DNA of 64,000 bases, taken from contig NZ_CBVI010000048.1 in NCBI RefSeq assembly GCF_000513195.1, forward strand, positions 46,041 to 110,040. Direction: 5' to 3'. The stretch comes from Bacteroides timonensis (lineage in GTDB: Bacteria > Bacteroidota > Bacteroidia > Bacteroidales > Bacteroidaceae). The translations under genes were made by a program, and so were the position numbers. The notes beneath the pieces were generated by a model. It was given only the letters and a program-made list of their open reading frames with translations. It was not told the DNA's origin and made no database searches. Each line of letters begins with the position of its first letter. The first letter of the stretch is position 1. Shown here in pieces: positions 29,101 to 36,868 of this stretch.

Positions 29101-29699
29101 TCTTTCAGAATGATATTGAGATTTTTTTTGTTTTCTATGTTTACTTCTTGTGAGACATATCCGATATAAGAAATTTGTATTATCGCATTAGCTGAAGCTT
29201 CTAGCACGAATCGTCCATCTATATCTGTAATTGTACCTATTGACTGACCTTTCACTGTTATATTGGCACCGATAATCGGCTCACCCTCTTGGTCCTTTAT
29301 TATACCTGTTATTTTATTGCTCTGTTGGGCTATATCCTTCGCTTTGCTCATCAGCATGATATTCTTACCTTCCATGGCATAATAAATATCAGTACCTGCG
29401 AACACTGTATTCAAAACTTCAGCTACCGATTTGTTCTCTGCATTTACTTGAACAGTACGTTTGAGGTTAACTTCGTTCACATTGTATACAAACAAATAAT
29501 CAGTTTGTTTTTCTATCTCATTAATTATTTTACCTGTTGATATTTTATCTGCCACAACAGTCACTTTCATTACCTGTGAATAAGATTCCGTGGCAAAAGC
29601 CGTCCCGGCAAATATAAACAGGGCTAAGGCTGTGATTTTCATAATATGGAATAAATGTTTAATTTCTACAATAGATTCCTGATACAAAATATTTTTCAT
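26157..29699 (-). CDS. SusC-like TonB-dependent transporter with STN signalling domain
   Basis: 1180 residues. After a signal peptide (cleavage near ATESYSQ) come an STN domain (about 45-115, FVYNVNEVNLKRTVQV), a carboxypeptidase-like regulatory domain (ITGIIKDQEGEPIIGANITV), the SusC-type DEVVVIGYGTMKKKDLTGAV box, the plug (DVLKDASSAAVYGAKAANG) and the barrel ending NLTF. STN-bearing SusC proteins talk to a FecR anti-sigma factor, and FecR and ECF sigma genes lie just upstream. It imports glycan oligosaccharides across the outer membrane. Confidence 0.95.
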   Translation of the reverse strand: MKNILYQESIVEIKHLFHIMKITALALFIFAGTAFATESYSQVMKVTVVADKISTGKIINEIEKQTDYLFVYNVNEVNLKRTVQVNAENKSVAEVLNTVFAGTDIYYAMEGKNIMLMSKAKDIAQQSNKITGIIKDQEGEPIIGANITVKGQSIGTITDIDGRFVLEASANAIIQISYIGYVSQEVNIENKKNLNIILKEDTEMLDEVVVIGYGTMKKKDLTGAVSQVRPAELSNEAPKTVQDVLRGTAGLRIGFDGSAKGGGSMQVRGQRSVYSDGGHNDPLIILDGMIFYGELSEINPNDISQIDVLKDASSAAVYGAKAANGVVIVTTKKGRSEKPVINFSANVGFVTIGDNRKVYDADGYLKYREDFYITDTYGVNPQTGKYEAYQTGNTPSGYYNRPTEANLNKHGITLDAWKAQTKQDESMSIEEIWGRRLGLQASDITLNNFLLGRTFDWYDHSFHTGLNQDYNVSVSGNSKKVNYYISLGYLSNEGVARGNEYSAVRSNIKLDTQITPWLSVGANINFQNRTDGDIATNWESQILDNSPFTTPYGDNGELVPHPMGENAYWKGYNFDYDRQYMDLDRGYMVLNSILNSKVTLPFGITYQFNVAPRYQYYHNRYYQSSQHPDWQAETHNRVTRNQGKRFDWSLNNTITWDYTWAKKHHTILTLVQEAEERQSWADEIIARNILPSEALGLHGTANGDKNLSSFSSTDTRETACGYLARLFYSYNDTYMATFSFRRDGYSAFGTTNPYANFFSGALAWTFTNEKFWAWKPLSSGKLRLSFGQNGNRSLADSYLALANLSLGKYTQGYINAASGALMDLKYLFVSRLANPNLQWEKTTSWNIGLDLGFLNNRINASLEYYVMPTTDMIMNQSLPSFTGFNSITTNLGRIENRGFELSINSRNIEKENFKWETGFTLSVNKNTIKKLYGESETIIDAAGNTTTKERDDVTNGWFIGHPVSAIWDYKVTGIWQKDEVEEAAKYGQRPGDPKVQNIYTADDKVNADGSVTPVYNNKDKQFMGETTPPVHWSLRNNFTIYKNWSFSFNMYSYMGHKSLDTNYLNNDNSYSQITNCRNVYTKKYWTVDNPTNTYARLSAQGPTGISAPARVIDRSFIRLENISVAYNIPQEFLEKYKILNAKVFATVRNVATWSKEWEYGDPETGGLAPRTYSLGINLTF

Positions 29700-29849
29700 A
29701 TATTTGCATTACTAATTTTAGGTTTTTACTTAAGATTATTAAAGAAAACTGTCAATGCGTAATTGACTACCCATGGGATGGTGTTGCAGCACTGTCCCAT
29801 TTCTTGTTATTCGAGTGTGTTACTTCATAGGCAAAATGATTTTAAAGGA

Positions 29850-30794
29850 TTAATTAATAGTGATTACATTCTTCTCGTCATCTTTTTTGTAGGTAAATTT
29901 ATTATTCAGTCTGAGGACTCTCAAAACATGTTCTACTCCATCTCCCGTTCTGAATTTACCTGTATAACGATTGTTTAGTATTTTGGTATTGTTGACAATG
30001 ATGCTAACTCCATAATATAGCTTTAGCTTTTCCAGCATGTCTTTGACGGAGACATTATTGAAACAAATCAAACCTTCACGCCACAAAAAGTGGTCAGGTT
30101 CTTTAATTTGTCCTTTTGTTAGCTTGTTTCCTTTCAGACTTGCCATTGTATTGGGTTCCAACTTCATTCCGTTTATTGTAGTACCTGGGATTAAGATTTC
30201 TACAGCTCCTTCCAATAAGGCCGTTTCCCAGATGCTATCCGTTGCGTAGGCCATGACATTGAATTCTGTACCCAATACCTTGACATTACATTTGTTTGTT
30301 TCTACAATAAAAGGTTGTTTTTCATTTTTAGTGACAGCAAAGTAACCTTCACCATTTAGCTTTACATTCCGGATATCACCATTGAAATGTCCCGGAAAGG
30401 TTAACGTACTAAGCGAATTCAGCCATACTTTAGTACCGTCTGCCAATATTAGTTCGGCTCGTTGTCCGGCGGGTACATGTATGGATTGTAGTGACTCACT
30501 TTGTTCTGCTTGTTGCTTTTCGGACCAATAGTGTGTACCTAATAGAATAACTGCGAATATTGCTGCTATTTTTGCAGTCTCTATCCAAAGTGTACGCAAT
30601 GTAAAGTTCTTTTTTAATTGCTTATTTTCTGCTTTTGTAGGTTCTGTGCGCCACAGGGCAATATCATGTAGCTTGCGCTGTGCCATATATTCACGCATAT
30701 TCTCCGAGCTTTCTTGCATCCACTCGGTGACGTGCTGCTTTTCGGTTTCGGTGGCATTGCCGGATATATATTTTTGGAGTAATTCGGAATTCAT
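29850..30794 (-). CDS. FecR-family anti-sigma factor
   Basis: 314 residues: a cytoplasmic N-terminal helix region (about 1-70), one membrane span (about 86-104, IAAIFAVILLGTHYW), the periplasmic FecR domain (RAELILADGTKVWLNSLSTLTF, GEGYFAV, VLGTEFNV) and a C-terminal DUF4974 domain (VSVKDMLEKLKLYYGVSI). It is expected to hold the ECF sigma factor encoded upstream until the STN domain of SusC reports substrate. The gap to SusC is 150 bases, so SusC may have its own sigma-dependent promoter there. Confidence 0.93.
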   Translation of the reverse strand: MNSELLQKYISGNATETEKQHVTEWMQESSENMREYMAQRKLHDIALWRTEPTKAENKQLKKNFTLRTLWIETAKIAAIFAVILLGTHYWSEKQQAEQSESLQSIHVPAGQRAELILADGTKVWLNSLSTLTFPGHFNGDIRNVKLNGEGYFAVTKNEKQPFIVETNKCNVKVLGTEFNVMAYATDSIWETALLEGAVEILIPGTTINGMKLEPNTMASLKGNKLTKGQIKEPDHFLWREGLICFNNVSVKDMLEKLKLYYGVSIIVNNTKILNNRYTGKFRTGDGVEHVLRVLRLNNKFTYKKDDEKNVITIN

Positions 30795-30910
30795 ACTTTA
30801 TGTTATTTTATATAGTAACGACTAAAGTGGAAACAACCCTAAAAGAAAATTGGGAAAAATGGAATTTATTTCATTTTTGCTCTCAAAAAGGCAGAGATAC
30901 ATGGCTGAAG

Positions 30911-31492
30911 TTAATAATAGAAGAAGAAATAAAATAGAGGAAGATAATCTTTTAAGGTTATCCGTAATGCCTTTAATGCTTTTGATATATGATATTCCAC
31001 TCCTTTTACGGAAATTCCCATCTGTTCGGCAATTTCTTTATTGGACTTGTTTTCGAACCGACTTAGTAGAAATGCCTGCCGGGTTTGGTCGGATAGTGAT
31101 TTCAATGTTTCCCGGATGATACTTTCTACTTCATCCGAGAATATTTCATTGGGATCGCATGACTCTAAAGTAGAAATACGAATAGAAAGTTCCTGTTGCT
31201 GCCAATCGGCCATAGATTCAAAAGCCGTACGTTTGACTTCTTCGTGTTTCAGATAGTCCAAAGCTTTATTCTTTAATATGGTAAGTAGGAGCGGTTCTAT
31301 ATAATCTATTTTCTCTGTTTTTAATTTTTCCCATAATTTAATCAACGATTCGGAAGCAATATCTTCTGCTGCCAAATTATCATGAACATATGATTTGGCA
31401 AAGAAGAATGACTTCTTGTAATAAGAAGTGTATATCTCATTAAAAGAATTTACGATAACATTGCTCATTGGTATGTCAGTTGTGCTTTTCAT
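30911..31492 (-). CDS. ECF-type RNA polymerase sigma-70 factor
   Basis: 193 residues with region 2 (IYTSYYKKSFFFAKSYVHD, AEDIASESLIKLWEKL) and region 4 (LSDQTRQAFLLSRFENKSNKE, ISVKGVEYHISKALKALR). Companion of the FecR gene 116 bases downstream. It should direct RNA polymerase to the SusC/D promoter when released. The end is hydrophobic (LPLFYFFFYY), common in Bacteroides PUL sigma factors. A promoter motif lies 23 bases upstream. Confidence 0.92.
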   Translation of the reverse strand: MKSTTDIPMSNVIVNSFNEIYTSYYKKSFFFAKSYVHDNLAAEDIASESLIKLWEKLKTEKIDYIEPLLLTILKNKALDYLKHEEVKRTAFESMADWQQQELSIRISTLESCDPNEIFSDEVESIIRETLKSLSDQTRQAFLLSRFENKSNKEIAEQMGISVKGVEYHISKALKALRITLKDYLPLFYFFFYY

Positions 31493-31514
31493 TATGTACC
31501 TTAAAAAGGTATAG

Positions 31515-31522
31515 CAAAGTTA
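31515..31522 (-). promoter_or_regulatory. Candidate promoter of sigma-factor gene
   Basis: TAACTTTG on the minus strand matches the -7 consensus TAnnTTTG, 23 bases before the sigma-factor ATG. Confidence 0.5.
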
Positions 31523-31639
31523 GCAATAAACATCCATATAACTTTATGCACTGTTGGAAAATCATTTGCTTTTATAATGATATTTTGTTAATGCGTTAGC
31601 TATCAGTGAACTGCATTTACCGACACACCCCCCCCCTTA

Positions 31640-31771
31640 TGTAAAAGTGTTTACCGCAGGATGTAACGACCTTTACCCCTTATTGTAACGCTCTTTATCT
31701 CGACATGTAACGGCTTTTACCTCGGCGTGTAAATGAAGTTACCATTTGGGGTAAACAGTGTTACCGTGAAA
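31640..31771. repeat. 22-bp periodic array (TGTAACG...TTTACC units)
   Basis: TGTAA occurs at 31640, 31662, 31684, 31706 and 31728, and GGTAA at 31750: six units at exactly 22-base spacing. Each unit pairs GTAA with TTAC to form a small dyad. The array starts just after a run of nine C (31628-31636) and ends about a dozen bases beyond the stop of the FAD oxidoreductase gene. Confidence 0.88.
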
Positions 31772-31782
31772 GGAAACAATTG

Positions 31783-33372
31783 TTATGGATTGAAATAGTT
31801 GGCTACCGCTTCTGCACATCGTTCTCCGTCGATGCCTGCCGATACGATTCCGCCTGCATATCCGGCTCCTTCCCCGCAAGGGAACAGTCCTTTTATTCGG
31901 ATGTGCTGTAATGTATCCTTGTCTCTTATGATTCGTACGGGAGCTGATGTACGTGTTTCTATACCAATCATGACGGCCTCGTTTGTGAGGAATCCATGGC
32001 TGTATCGTCCGAATTGCTGAAAACCTTTACTTAGCCTTTCTGTCAGAAACGAAGGTATCCAGAAGTGAAGCGGAGAAGATATTAATCCCGGAGCGTATGA
32101 ACTTTCGGGAAGGTCGTAACTCAGCTTTTTGCGTGTAAAGTCCAACATACGTTGTGCAGGAGCTGTTTGCCGCATATTGCCTTGCTGCCAGCAGGCGGCC
32201 TCTAAGGCCTCCTGAAAATACATCATGTTCAATTGACAATTGGCTGCGCTATTGCGCTGTTGCTGGCTTGGAATTGTCAATTGCTCCAAGTCTTCCGGTC
32301 TCAGTTCTACTACCATTCCCGAGTTGCTCCAACGCGATCCGCGGTTACTGGGACTCATTCCATTTACTACAATCTGTTGCGGACCGCTGGCGGCGGGGAC
32401 AACGAAACCACCCGGGCACATACAGAAACTATATACCCCTCGTCCGTCTACCTGTGTCACAAAACTGTATTCGGCGGCAGGCAGATATTTCCCTCGTCCA
32501 TTCTTATTGTGATATTGTATCTGGTCGATTAGTTCTGAAGGGTGTTCAAGACGTACGCCTACTGCAATGCCTTTTGCCTCAATTTCTACATTATTGTCCG
32601 CTAACCAACGATATACATCCCGTGCGGAATGTCCAGTTGCCAAAATCACAGGACCGAGGATAGTCTGCCCTGTATTGGTTTCGATACCTTTTATCTCATC
32701 GCCTTCTATAATCAAGGCATCCATGCGTGTTTCAAAGTGTACTTCTCCGCCACATTCGAGGATAGTATTTCGCATATTCTCTATCACACGTGGCAATTTA
32801 TCCGTACCGATATGAGGATGTGCATCTATCAGTATGGCTGTAGAAGCACCATGTTGACAAAATACATTCAATATCTTATCCACATTTCCACGTTTTTTGC
32901 TGCGGGTATAGAGTTTCCCGTCCGAATAAGCACCGGCTCCACCTTCACCAAAGCTGTAATTGGATTCCGGGTTGACTGTGTGTTCCCGGCTGATGAGTGC
33001 CAAGTCTTTCTTACGTTCGCGCACATCCTTTCCACGTTCCACGATGATGGGACGTAGTCCAAGTTCAATGAGCTTTAGTGCGGCAAACAATCCACCGGGT
33101 CCGGCACCTACTACGATGACTTGTGGTTTTTCTTCCACATTATTATATATAGTATGCTGGAATTCCTCATCCTTTGGCATTTCGTTCTGGTAGACCCGTA
33201 TGCTCAGGTTTACGAATATAGTTCGTTGACGGGCATCAATGCTCCGCTTCAGTATTCGTGTAGCAGTGATATCCCGCATATTCAGTCCTTTTTCCTGTAC
33301 GAGGTACTCTTTCAATCGTTGCTCATTGGCGGCTACTTCGGGCAGCACGCGCAGTTGGTATTCTTGTATCAT
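31783..33372 (-). CDS. FAD-dependent oxidoreductase (COG2509-type) with repeat-encoded insert
   Basis: 529 residues. The dinucleotide-binding motif VVGAGPGGLFAALKL lies near residue 88, preceded by an N-terminal alpha/beta domain, and later FGEGGAGAYSDGKLYTRSKKRG and CMCPGGFVVPAASG typify this flavoprotein family, whose substrate is unknown. About residues 364-382 (TIPSQQQRNSAANCQLN) are encoded by a palindromic element (32230-32283), an apparent in-frame insertion. It is downstream of the GxxExxY gene and radA on the same strand. The start ATG lies 11 bases inside the left repeat arm of that cassette. Confidence 0.88.
   Translation of the reverse strand: MIQEYQLRVLPEVAANEQRLKEYLVQEKGLNMRDITATRILKRSIDARQRTIFVNLSIRVYQNEMPKDEEFQHTIYNNVEEKPQVIVVGAGPGGLFAALKLIELGLRPIIVERGKDVRERKKDLALISREHTVNPESNYSFGEGGAGAYSDGKLYTRSKKRGNVDKILNVFCQHGASTAILIDAHPHIGTDKLPRVIENMRNTILECGGEVHFETRMDALIIEGDEIKGIETNTGQTILGPVILATGHSARDVYRWLADNNVEIEAKGIAVGVRLEHPSELIDQIQYHNKNGRGKYLPAAEYSFVTQVDGRGVYSFCMCPGGFVVPAASGPQQIVVNGMSPSNRGSRWSNSGMVVELRPEDLEQLTIPSQQQRNSAANCQLNMMYFQEALEAACWQQGNMRQTAPAQRMLDFTRKKLSYDLPESSYAPGLISSPLHFWIPSFLTERLSKGFQQFGRYSHGFLTNEAVMIGIETRTSAPVRIIRDKDTLQHIRIKGLFPCGEGAGYAGGIVSAGIDGERCAEAVANYFNP
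32230..32283. repeat. Palindromic element (CAATTGACAATT arms) inside FAD oxidoreductase gene
   Basis: CAATTGACAATT (32230-32241) and AATTGTCAATTG (32272-32283) are perfect inverse copies around a 30-base centre. Read on the coding strand the centre contains AATAGCGCAGCC, nearly the same as GATAGCGCAGCC in the apgM copy and GACAGCGCAGCT in the thrC copy. The reading frame stays open through it. Confidence 0.75.
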
Positions 33373-33382
33373 AATTTATTTT

Positions 33383-33845
33383 TTCACCACAGAGGACACA
33401 GAGGTCACAGAGGGTTAGGGTTATAAAATAAAACGTTTAATACCGTATTTTAGACTTGGAACATTGAAGTTTAGTAATAATCCATATTGCAGACCGCTTA
33501 GCTTCATGTAAGTAAGAAGCTGAGCGGAGTGAACTGGCAGCAAGCTTTCAACGCTTTTTAGTTCTAATATTAATTTCTTTTCAATTAATAAATCAATTCT
33601 ATAATCAGTATCCAATGTAATTCCTTTATAAATGATTGGCAACTTCTTTTGCCTTTCTACTTTTATATCAGCTTTACTTAACTCATAAAATAGGCAAGCT
33701 TCGTATGTGCTCTCCAATAATCCGGGGCCTAATTGAGTATGTACTTCAAATGCATATTTTAATGTTGTCCCCGTCAATATATTAATATCTTCTTCCATAT
33801 ATAATATTTTAAATCCTCTGTGCCCTCTGTGTCCTCTGTGGTGAA
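33383..33845. mobile_element. Inverted-repeat-bounded cassette carrying a GxxExxY gene
   Basis: Arms 33383-33413 and 33815-33845 are inverted copies (30 of 31 positions), each with three CACAGAG units at 9-base spacing and outer TTCACCAC ends. They enclose only the GxxExxY gene. The right arm ends against the radA stop codon and the left arm lies 10 bases before the FAD oxidoreductase start, so the cassette separates two genes of one operon. Mobility is inferred; no target duplication is obvious. Confidence 0.6.
33421..33798 (-). CDS. GxxExxY protein (PD-(D/E)XK nuclease-like)
   Basis: The ATG at 33798 gives 125 residues; a longer frame to 33849 only adds translation of the repeat arm (HHRGHRGHRG). 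The defining motif is GPGLLESTY. YRIDLLIEKKLILELKSVESL gives the D...ExK pattern of a PD-(D/E)XK nuclease core, and VHSAQLLTYMKLSGLQYGLL completes the family pattern. Function is unknown; members are scattered and strain-variable. Here it lies alone between inverted CACAGAG repeats, suggesting the nuclease may help the repeat spread or vice versa. Confidence 0.88.
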   Translation of the reverse strand: MEEDINILTGTTLKYAFEVHTQLGPGLLESTYEACLFYELSKADIKVERQKKLPIIYKGITLDTDYRIDLLIEKKLILELKSVESLLPVHSAQLLTYMKLSGLQYGLLLNFNVPSLKYGIKRFIL

Positions 33846-35213
33846 TCATCCGAAGAGTACCCTGAACGCCTCCTCTACCTTCCGCACCGGTATCAGTTCT
33901 ATCTTTATTTTATTCGTATCAATTCCTTGCAGATTATATTTCGGAAGCAGAATTCGTTTAAATCCCAGTTTCTCCGCTTCACCGATACGTTGTTCTATGC
34001 GATTCACAGGTCTTATCTCTCCCGACAATCCGATTTCTCCTGCCATGCAGACTTCCGGTTCGATGGCTGCATCCATATTGCTGGAAAGTATGGCACTGAT
34101 AACCGCCAGGTCTATTGCCGGATCATTCACCTTCAATCCTCCTGCAATATTTAGGAATACATCCTTTTGCGCTAACTTGAAGCCTACCCGTTTTTCCAGT
34201 ACCGCCAGCAGCATATTCATCCTTCGAAGGTCGAATCCGGTGGCCGAACGTTGCGGATTACCATATACCGCACTGCTCACTAATGCCTGTGTCTCAATCA
34301 GGAACGGGCGTATCCCTTCTATAGCCGAAGCTATCGCTATACCACTCATCCCTTCATGATCCTGGCTCAACAATAACTCCGACGGATTACTGACTTGCCG
34401 TAATCCATCCTGACGCATTTCATAAATACCCAATTCCGCTGTACTGCCGAAACGATTCTTGATACTACGCAGAATACGATACATATAATGCTGGTCACCC
34501 TCAAACTGCAACACCGTGTCTACGATATGTTCCAGAACTTTTGGTCCGGCAATACTGCCTTCCTTATTGATATGCCCGATAAGCAATACCGGTGTATGTG
34601 TTTCTTTGGCAAAGCGCAGGATGCTTGCCGAGCATTCGCGTACTTGTGCGATGCTTCCCGGGGAAGATTCTATGCTTTCTGTAGAGATGGTCTGTATAGA
34701 ATCAATGATTACTAGTTCCGGACGGGTGTTCTTGATATGTACGAATATCTGCTCTAATGATGTTTCGCAAACAATAAGGCAATCACTGGAATTGTGCGAT
34801 AACCGGTCGGCACGCAATTTTAATTGGCGGGCACTTTCTTCACCCGATACATAGAGAACGCGCTTTTCAGGGATATGAAGTACAGTTTGTAGTACCAAAG
34901 TCGATTTACCAATTCCCGGTTCACCGCCAATCAGTACCAGAGATCCCGGAACCAATCCGCCTCCCAATACCCGGTTCAGTTCCTCATCGTGCAGGTCGAT
35001 ACGCGGCTCATCATCCGCCTCTATTTCACTAAGAACAATAGGTTTTTGCTTTTCTGTCTCTATCCCGGAGACCGGATGTTTGTTGACGACTTCCTTTCGT
35101 ATCACTTCTTCCACATATGTGTTCCATTCTCCGCACGATGGACATTTGCCTACCCATTTTGGAGAATCTTGCCCGCAGTTGCTGCACACATAAACCGTTT
35201 TATCTTTTGCCAT
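33846..35213 (-). CDS. radA: DNA repair protein RadA
   Basis: 455 residues: a C4 zinc finger at the N-terminus (CSNCGQDSPKWVGKCPSC), a RecA-like ATPase with Walker A GGEPGIGKST, the RadA signature KNRFG, and a C-terminal Lon-like domain (MAGEIGLSGEIRPVNRIEQR). It promotes branch migration of recombination intermediates. A repeat arm of the GxxExxY cassette touches its stop codon. A promoter motif is found at 35242-35249. Confidence 0.97.
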   Translation of the reverse strand: MAKDKTVYVCSNCGQDSPKWVGKCPSCGEWNTYVEEVIRKEVVNKHPVSGIETEKQKPIVLSEIEADDEPRIDLHDEELNRVLGGGLVPGSLVLIGGEPGIGKSTLVLQTVLHIPEKRVLYVSGEESARQLKLRADRLSHNSSDCLIVCETSLEQIFVHIKNTRPELVIIDSIQTISTESIESSPGSIAQVRECSASILRFAKETHTPVLLIGHINKEGSIAGPKVLEHIVDTVLQFEGDQHYMYRILRSIKNRFGSTAELGIYEMRQDGLRQVSNPSELLLSQDHEGMSGIAIASAIEGIRPFLIETQALVSSAVYGNPQRSATGFDLRRMNMLLAVLEKRVGFKLAQKDVFLNIAGGLKVNDPAIDLAVISAILSSNMDAAIEPEVCMAGEIGLSGEIRPVNRIEQRIGEAEKLGFKRILLPKYNLQGIDTNKIKIELIPVRKVEEAFRVLFG

Positions 35214-35241
35214 AAGAGACTCTTGTTGTTGAATGAATGGT

Positions 35242-35249
35242 CAAAGATA
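35242..35249 (-). promoter_or_regulatory. radA: Candidate radA promoter
   Basis: TATCTTTG on the minus strand, a match to the -7 consensus, 29 bases before the radA ATG. Confidence 0.55.
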
Positions 35250-35320
35250 CGAATTTAGCCGTTCGCTTGTCCGATTTAGAAGGGATTTATTCTGGTAGTG
35301 TATATGGATTGGTAAGAGTT

Positions 35321-35342
35321 CTTGTCCCCTTTCGGGCACAAG
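35321..35342. terminator. Hairpin after ansA, possible terminator
   Basis: CTTGT-c-CCC-tttc-GGG-c-ACAAG forms a short stem 35 bases beyond the ansA stop. No strong U-run follows, so termination is uncertain. Confidence 0.35.
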
Positions 35343-35376
35343 GATAAAGTCTTGTTTGCCACTAACGGGTTGCTTT

Positions 35377-36417
35377 TTAAATGGTAGTAATTTCTCCCGC
35401 CATTGGAGTACGCATTCTCTTTCGTACCTCCTCAGGCGTATAACCGTGGCCCAACAGAAACATCAGTTTAGTAACCGCAGACTCCGTCGTACTGTCATAT
35501 CCGCAAACTACTCCCGCCTGCATTAACTGATAGCCCGTTTCATAACGTTCCATCTCTACGATCCCGGCACTGCACTGGGTGACGTTGACGATGACTATCC
35601 CTTGCTCGCAAGCATTCCGCAAGCGGCGTATGAACCACTCCTTGCGGGGAGCGTTTCCCGAACCGTAAGTTTCGAGCACGACAGCCTTCAATCCCTCAAT
35701 GCCCAATATACTCGATACTACATTCTCCTGAATACCCGGAAAGAGCTTTAGGACAGCAACATTGGTATCTAATAGGTAATGTGGCTTCAGTTCCCGTTCC
35801 ACTTCCTTAAAGCGGATTTGCACATTATTATATTTAATATGGATACCTGCTTCTGCCAATACGGGATAATTGAATGAACGGAATGCATTGAAGTTCTCCG
35901 CATTCATCTTGATGGTACGATTGCCGCGCATCAGGTGATTCTCAAAAAAGATGCAGACTTCGGGTACAAGTGGATTGCCTTTGGCATCACGTGCACTGGC
36001 TATTTCAAGACTGGTAAGAAGATTTTCTTTTCCGTCCGTGCGGAGTACTCCGATAGGGAGTTGTGATCCGGTGAGGATGACAGGCTTGCTCAATCCTTCC
36101 AGCATAAAGCTGAGGGCGGAAGCGGTATATGCCATCGTATCCGTGCCATGCAGGATCACGAAACCTGTGTATCTATCGTAATGGTCACTAATGATATGCA
36201 CCAGTTTGCGCCAAGCTTCCGGGTCCATATCCGAAGAGTCCATCGGAGGATCGAACTGGTAAGTATCGATATGGAATGTGAAATTTTGCAGCTCCGGTAC
36301 GTGCTTTTTCAGCTGTTCGAGATTGAAATTCTCTAAAGCACCCGTTTCGGGGTTTTCTATCATTCCGATGGTTCCACCGGTATAGATTAGCAAAATGGAA
36401 GTTATATTTGGACTCAT
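35377..36417 (-). CDS. ansA: Type I L-asparaginase
   Basis: From the ATG at 36417 the protein has 346 residues, the normal type I length; an ATG two codons earlier (36423) is also possible and a frame to 36606 is an artefact of open sequence. Motifs are LLIYTGGTIGM with the nucleophile Thr and VILHGTDTMAYTASAL with the second Thr-Asp pair. There is no signal peptide, so it is the cytoplasmic enzyme converting asparagine to aspartate, the starting compound of the thr operon encoded divergently beside it. Confidence 0.93.
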   Translation of the reverse strand: MSPNITSILLIYTGGTIGMIENPETGALENFNLEQLKKHVPELQNFTFHIDTYQFDPPMDSSDMDPEAWRKLVHIISDHYDRYTGFVILHGTDTMAYTASALSFMLEGLSKPVILTGSQLPIGVLRTDGKENLLTSLEIASARDAKGNPLVPEVCIFFENHLMRGNRTIKMNAENFNAFRSFNYPVLAEAGIHIKYNNVQIRFKEVERELKPHYLLDTNVAVLKLFPGIQENVVSSILGIEGLKAVVLETYGSGNAPRKEWFIRRLRNACEQGIVIVNVTQCSAGIVEMERYETGYQLMQAGVVCGYDSTTESAVTKLMFLLGHGYTPEEVRKRMRTPMAGEITTI

Positions 36418-36443
36418 ACGCATTCTCTTACGATAATTTAGTG

Positions 36444-36451
36444 CAAATATA
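36444..36451 (-). promoter_or_regulatory. ansA: Candidate ansA promoter
   Basis: TATATTTG on the minus strand matches TAnnTTTG, 27 bases before the chosen start. Confidence 0.5.
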
Positions 36452-36634
36452 ATGATATATCTTGAATTTAATATCAAAATGTTATAAAAACTGTGCCGCT
36501 GGTACTGGATTTTTGTGTAGTTATGTGTGAAAATGACACTTCGTCCTTTTGCATATTTCTGCCTCTTTTGAGGCCTTTCTATATTTTTATTACAAAAAAA
36601 CCGCAAAATGTGATAGATTGAATGTTTTTATTAT

Positions 36635-36642
36635 TACTTTTG
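36635..36642 (+). promoter_or_regulatory. thrA: Candidate thr operon promoter
   Basis: TACTTTTG matches the Bacteroides -7 box. A start site about 7 bases on would put the leader-peptide ATG roughly 10 bases into the mRNA, as expected for an attenuated operon. Confidence 0.55.
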
Positions 36643-36657
36643 CGACACTTATCAATA

Positions 36658-36738
36658 ATGAAAGAAACAGAGAGTATGAACAAGTACTATCAACATACAG
36701 TCACATCCATGTGCATGACCATGACCCTTAGGGGTTAA
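36658..36738 (+). CDS. thrL: Putative thr operon leader peptide
   Basis: A 26-codon frame: MKETESMNKYYQHTVTSMCM then TMTLRG and TAA. The last twelve codons before LRG hold four Thr and three Met, plus Cys and Ser, all amino acids of the aspartate/threonine/methionine network. A hairpin CCATgACCC/GGGTtaATGG (36719-36741) overlaps the stop, and a weaker stem (36742-36772) precedes a run of five T. The arrangement (promoter, short frame, hairpins, 130 bases, thrA) fits translational attenuation. The U-run terminator is weak, so the mechanism is inferred. Confidence 0.55.
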   Translation: MKETESMNKYYQHTVTSMCMTMTLRG

Positions 36739-36868
36739 TGGATAGTATTTGTGTTTCTACGTGTTACACTATTTTTCAGCAGTTTTTCTTATTTAATTCA
36801 AGTCAATACAGGCATATACGTCCTGTTCCCGACACATTGTATCAACCTTATCAATAGTAATAAAGGAT

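Noticed and set aside
33799..33849. Longer N-terminus of the GxxExxY protein
   Set aside because: It only translates the repeat arm (HHRGHRGHRG), and the family starts at the following Met.
36424..36606. Extended N-terminus of asparaginase
   Set aside because: The promoter motif at 36444-36451 lies within it, and the conserved protein starts just before TSILLIYTGG.
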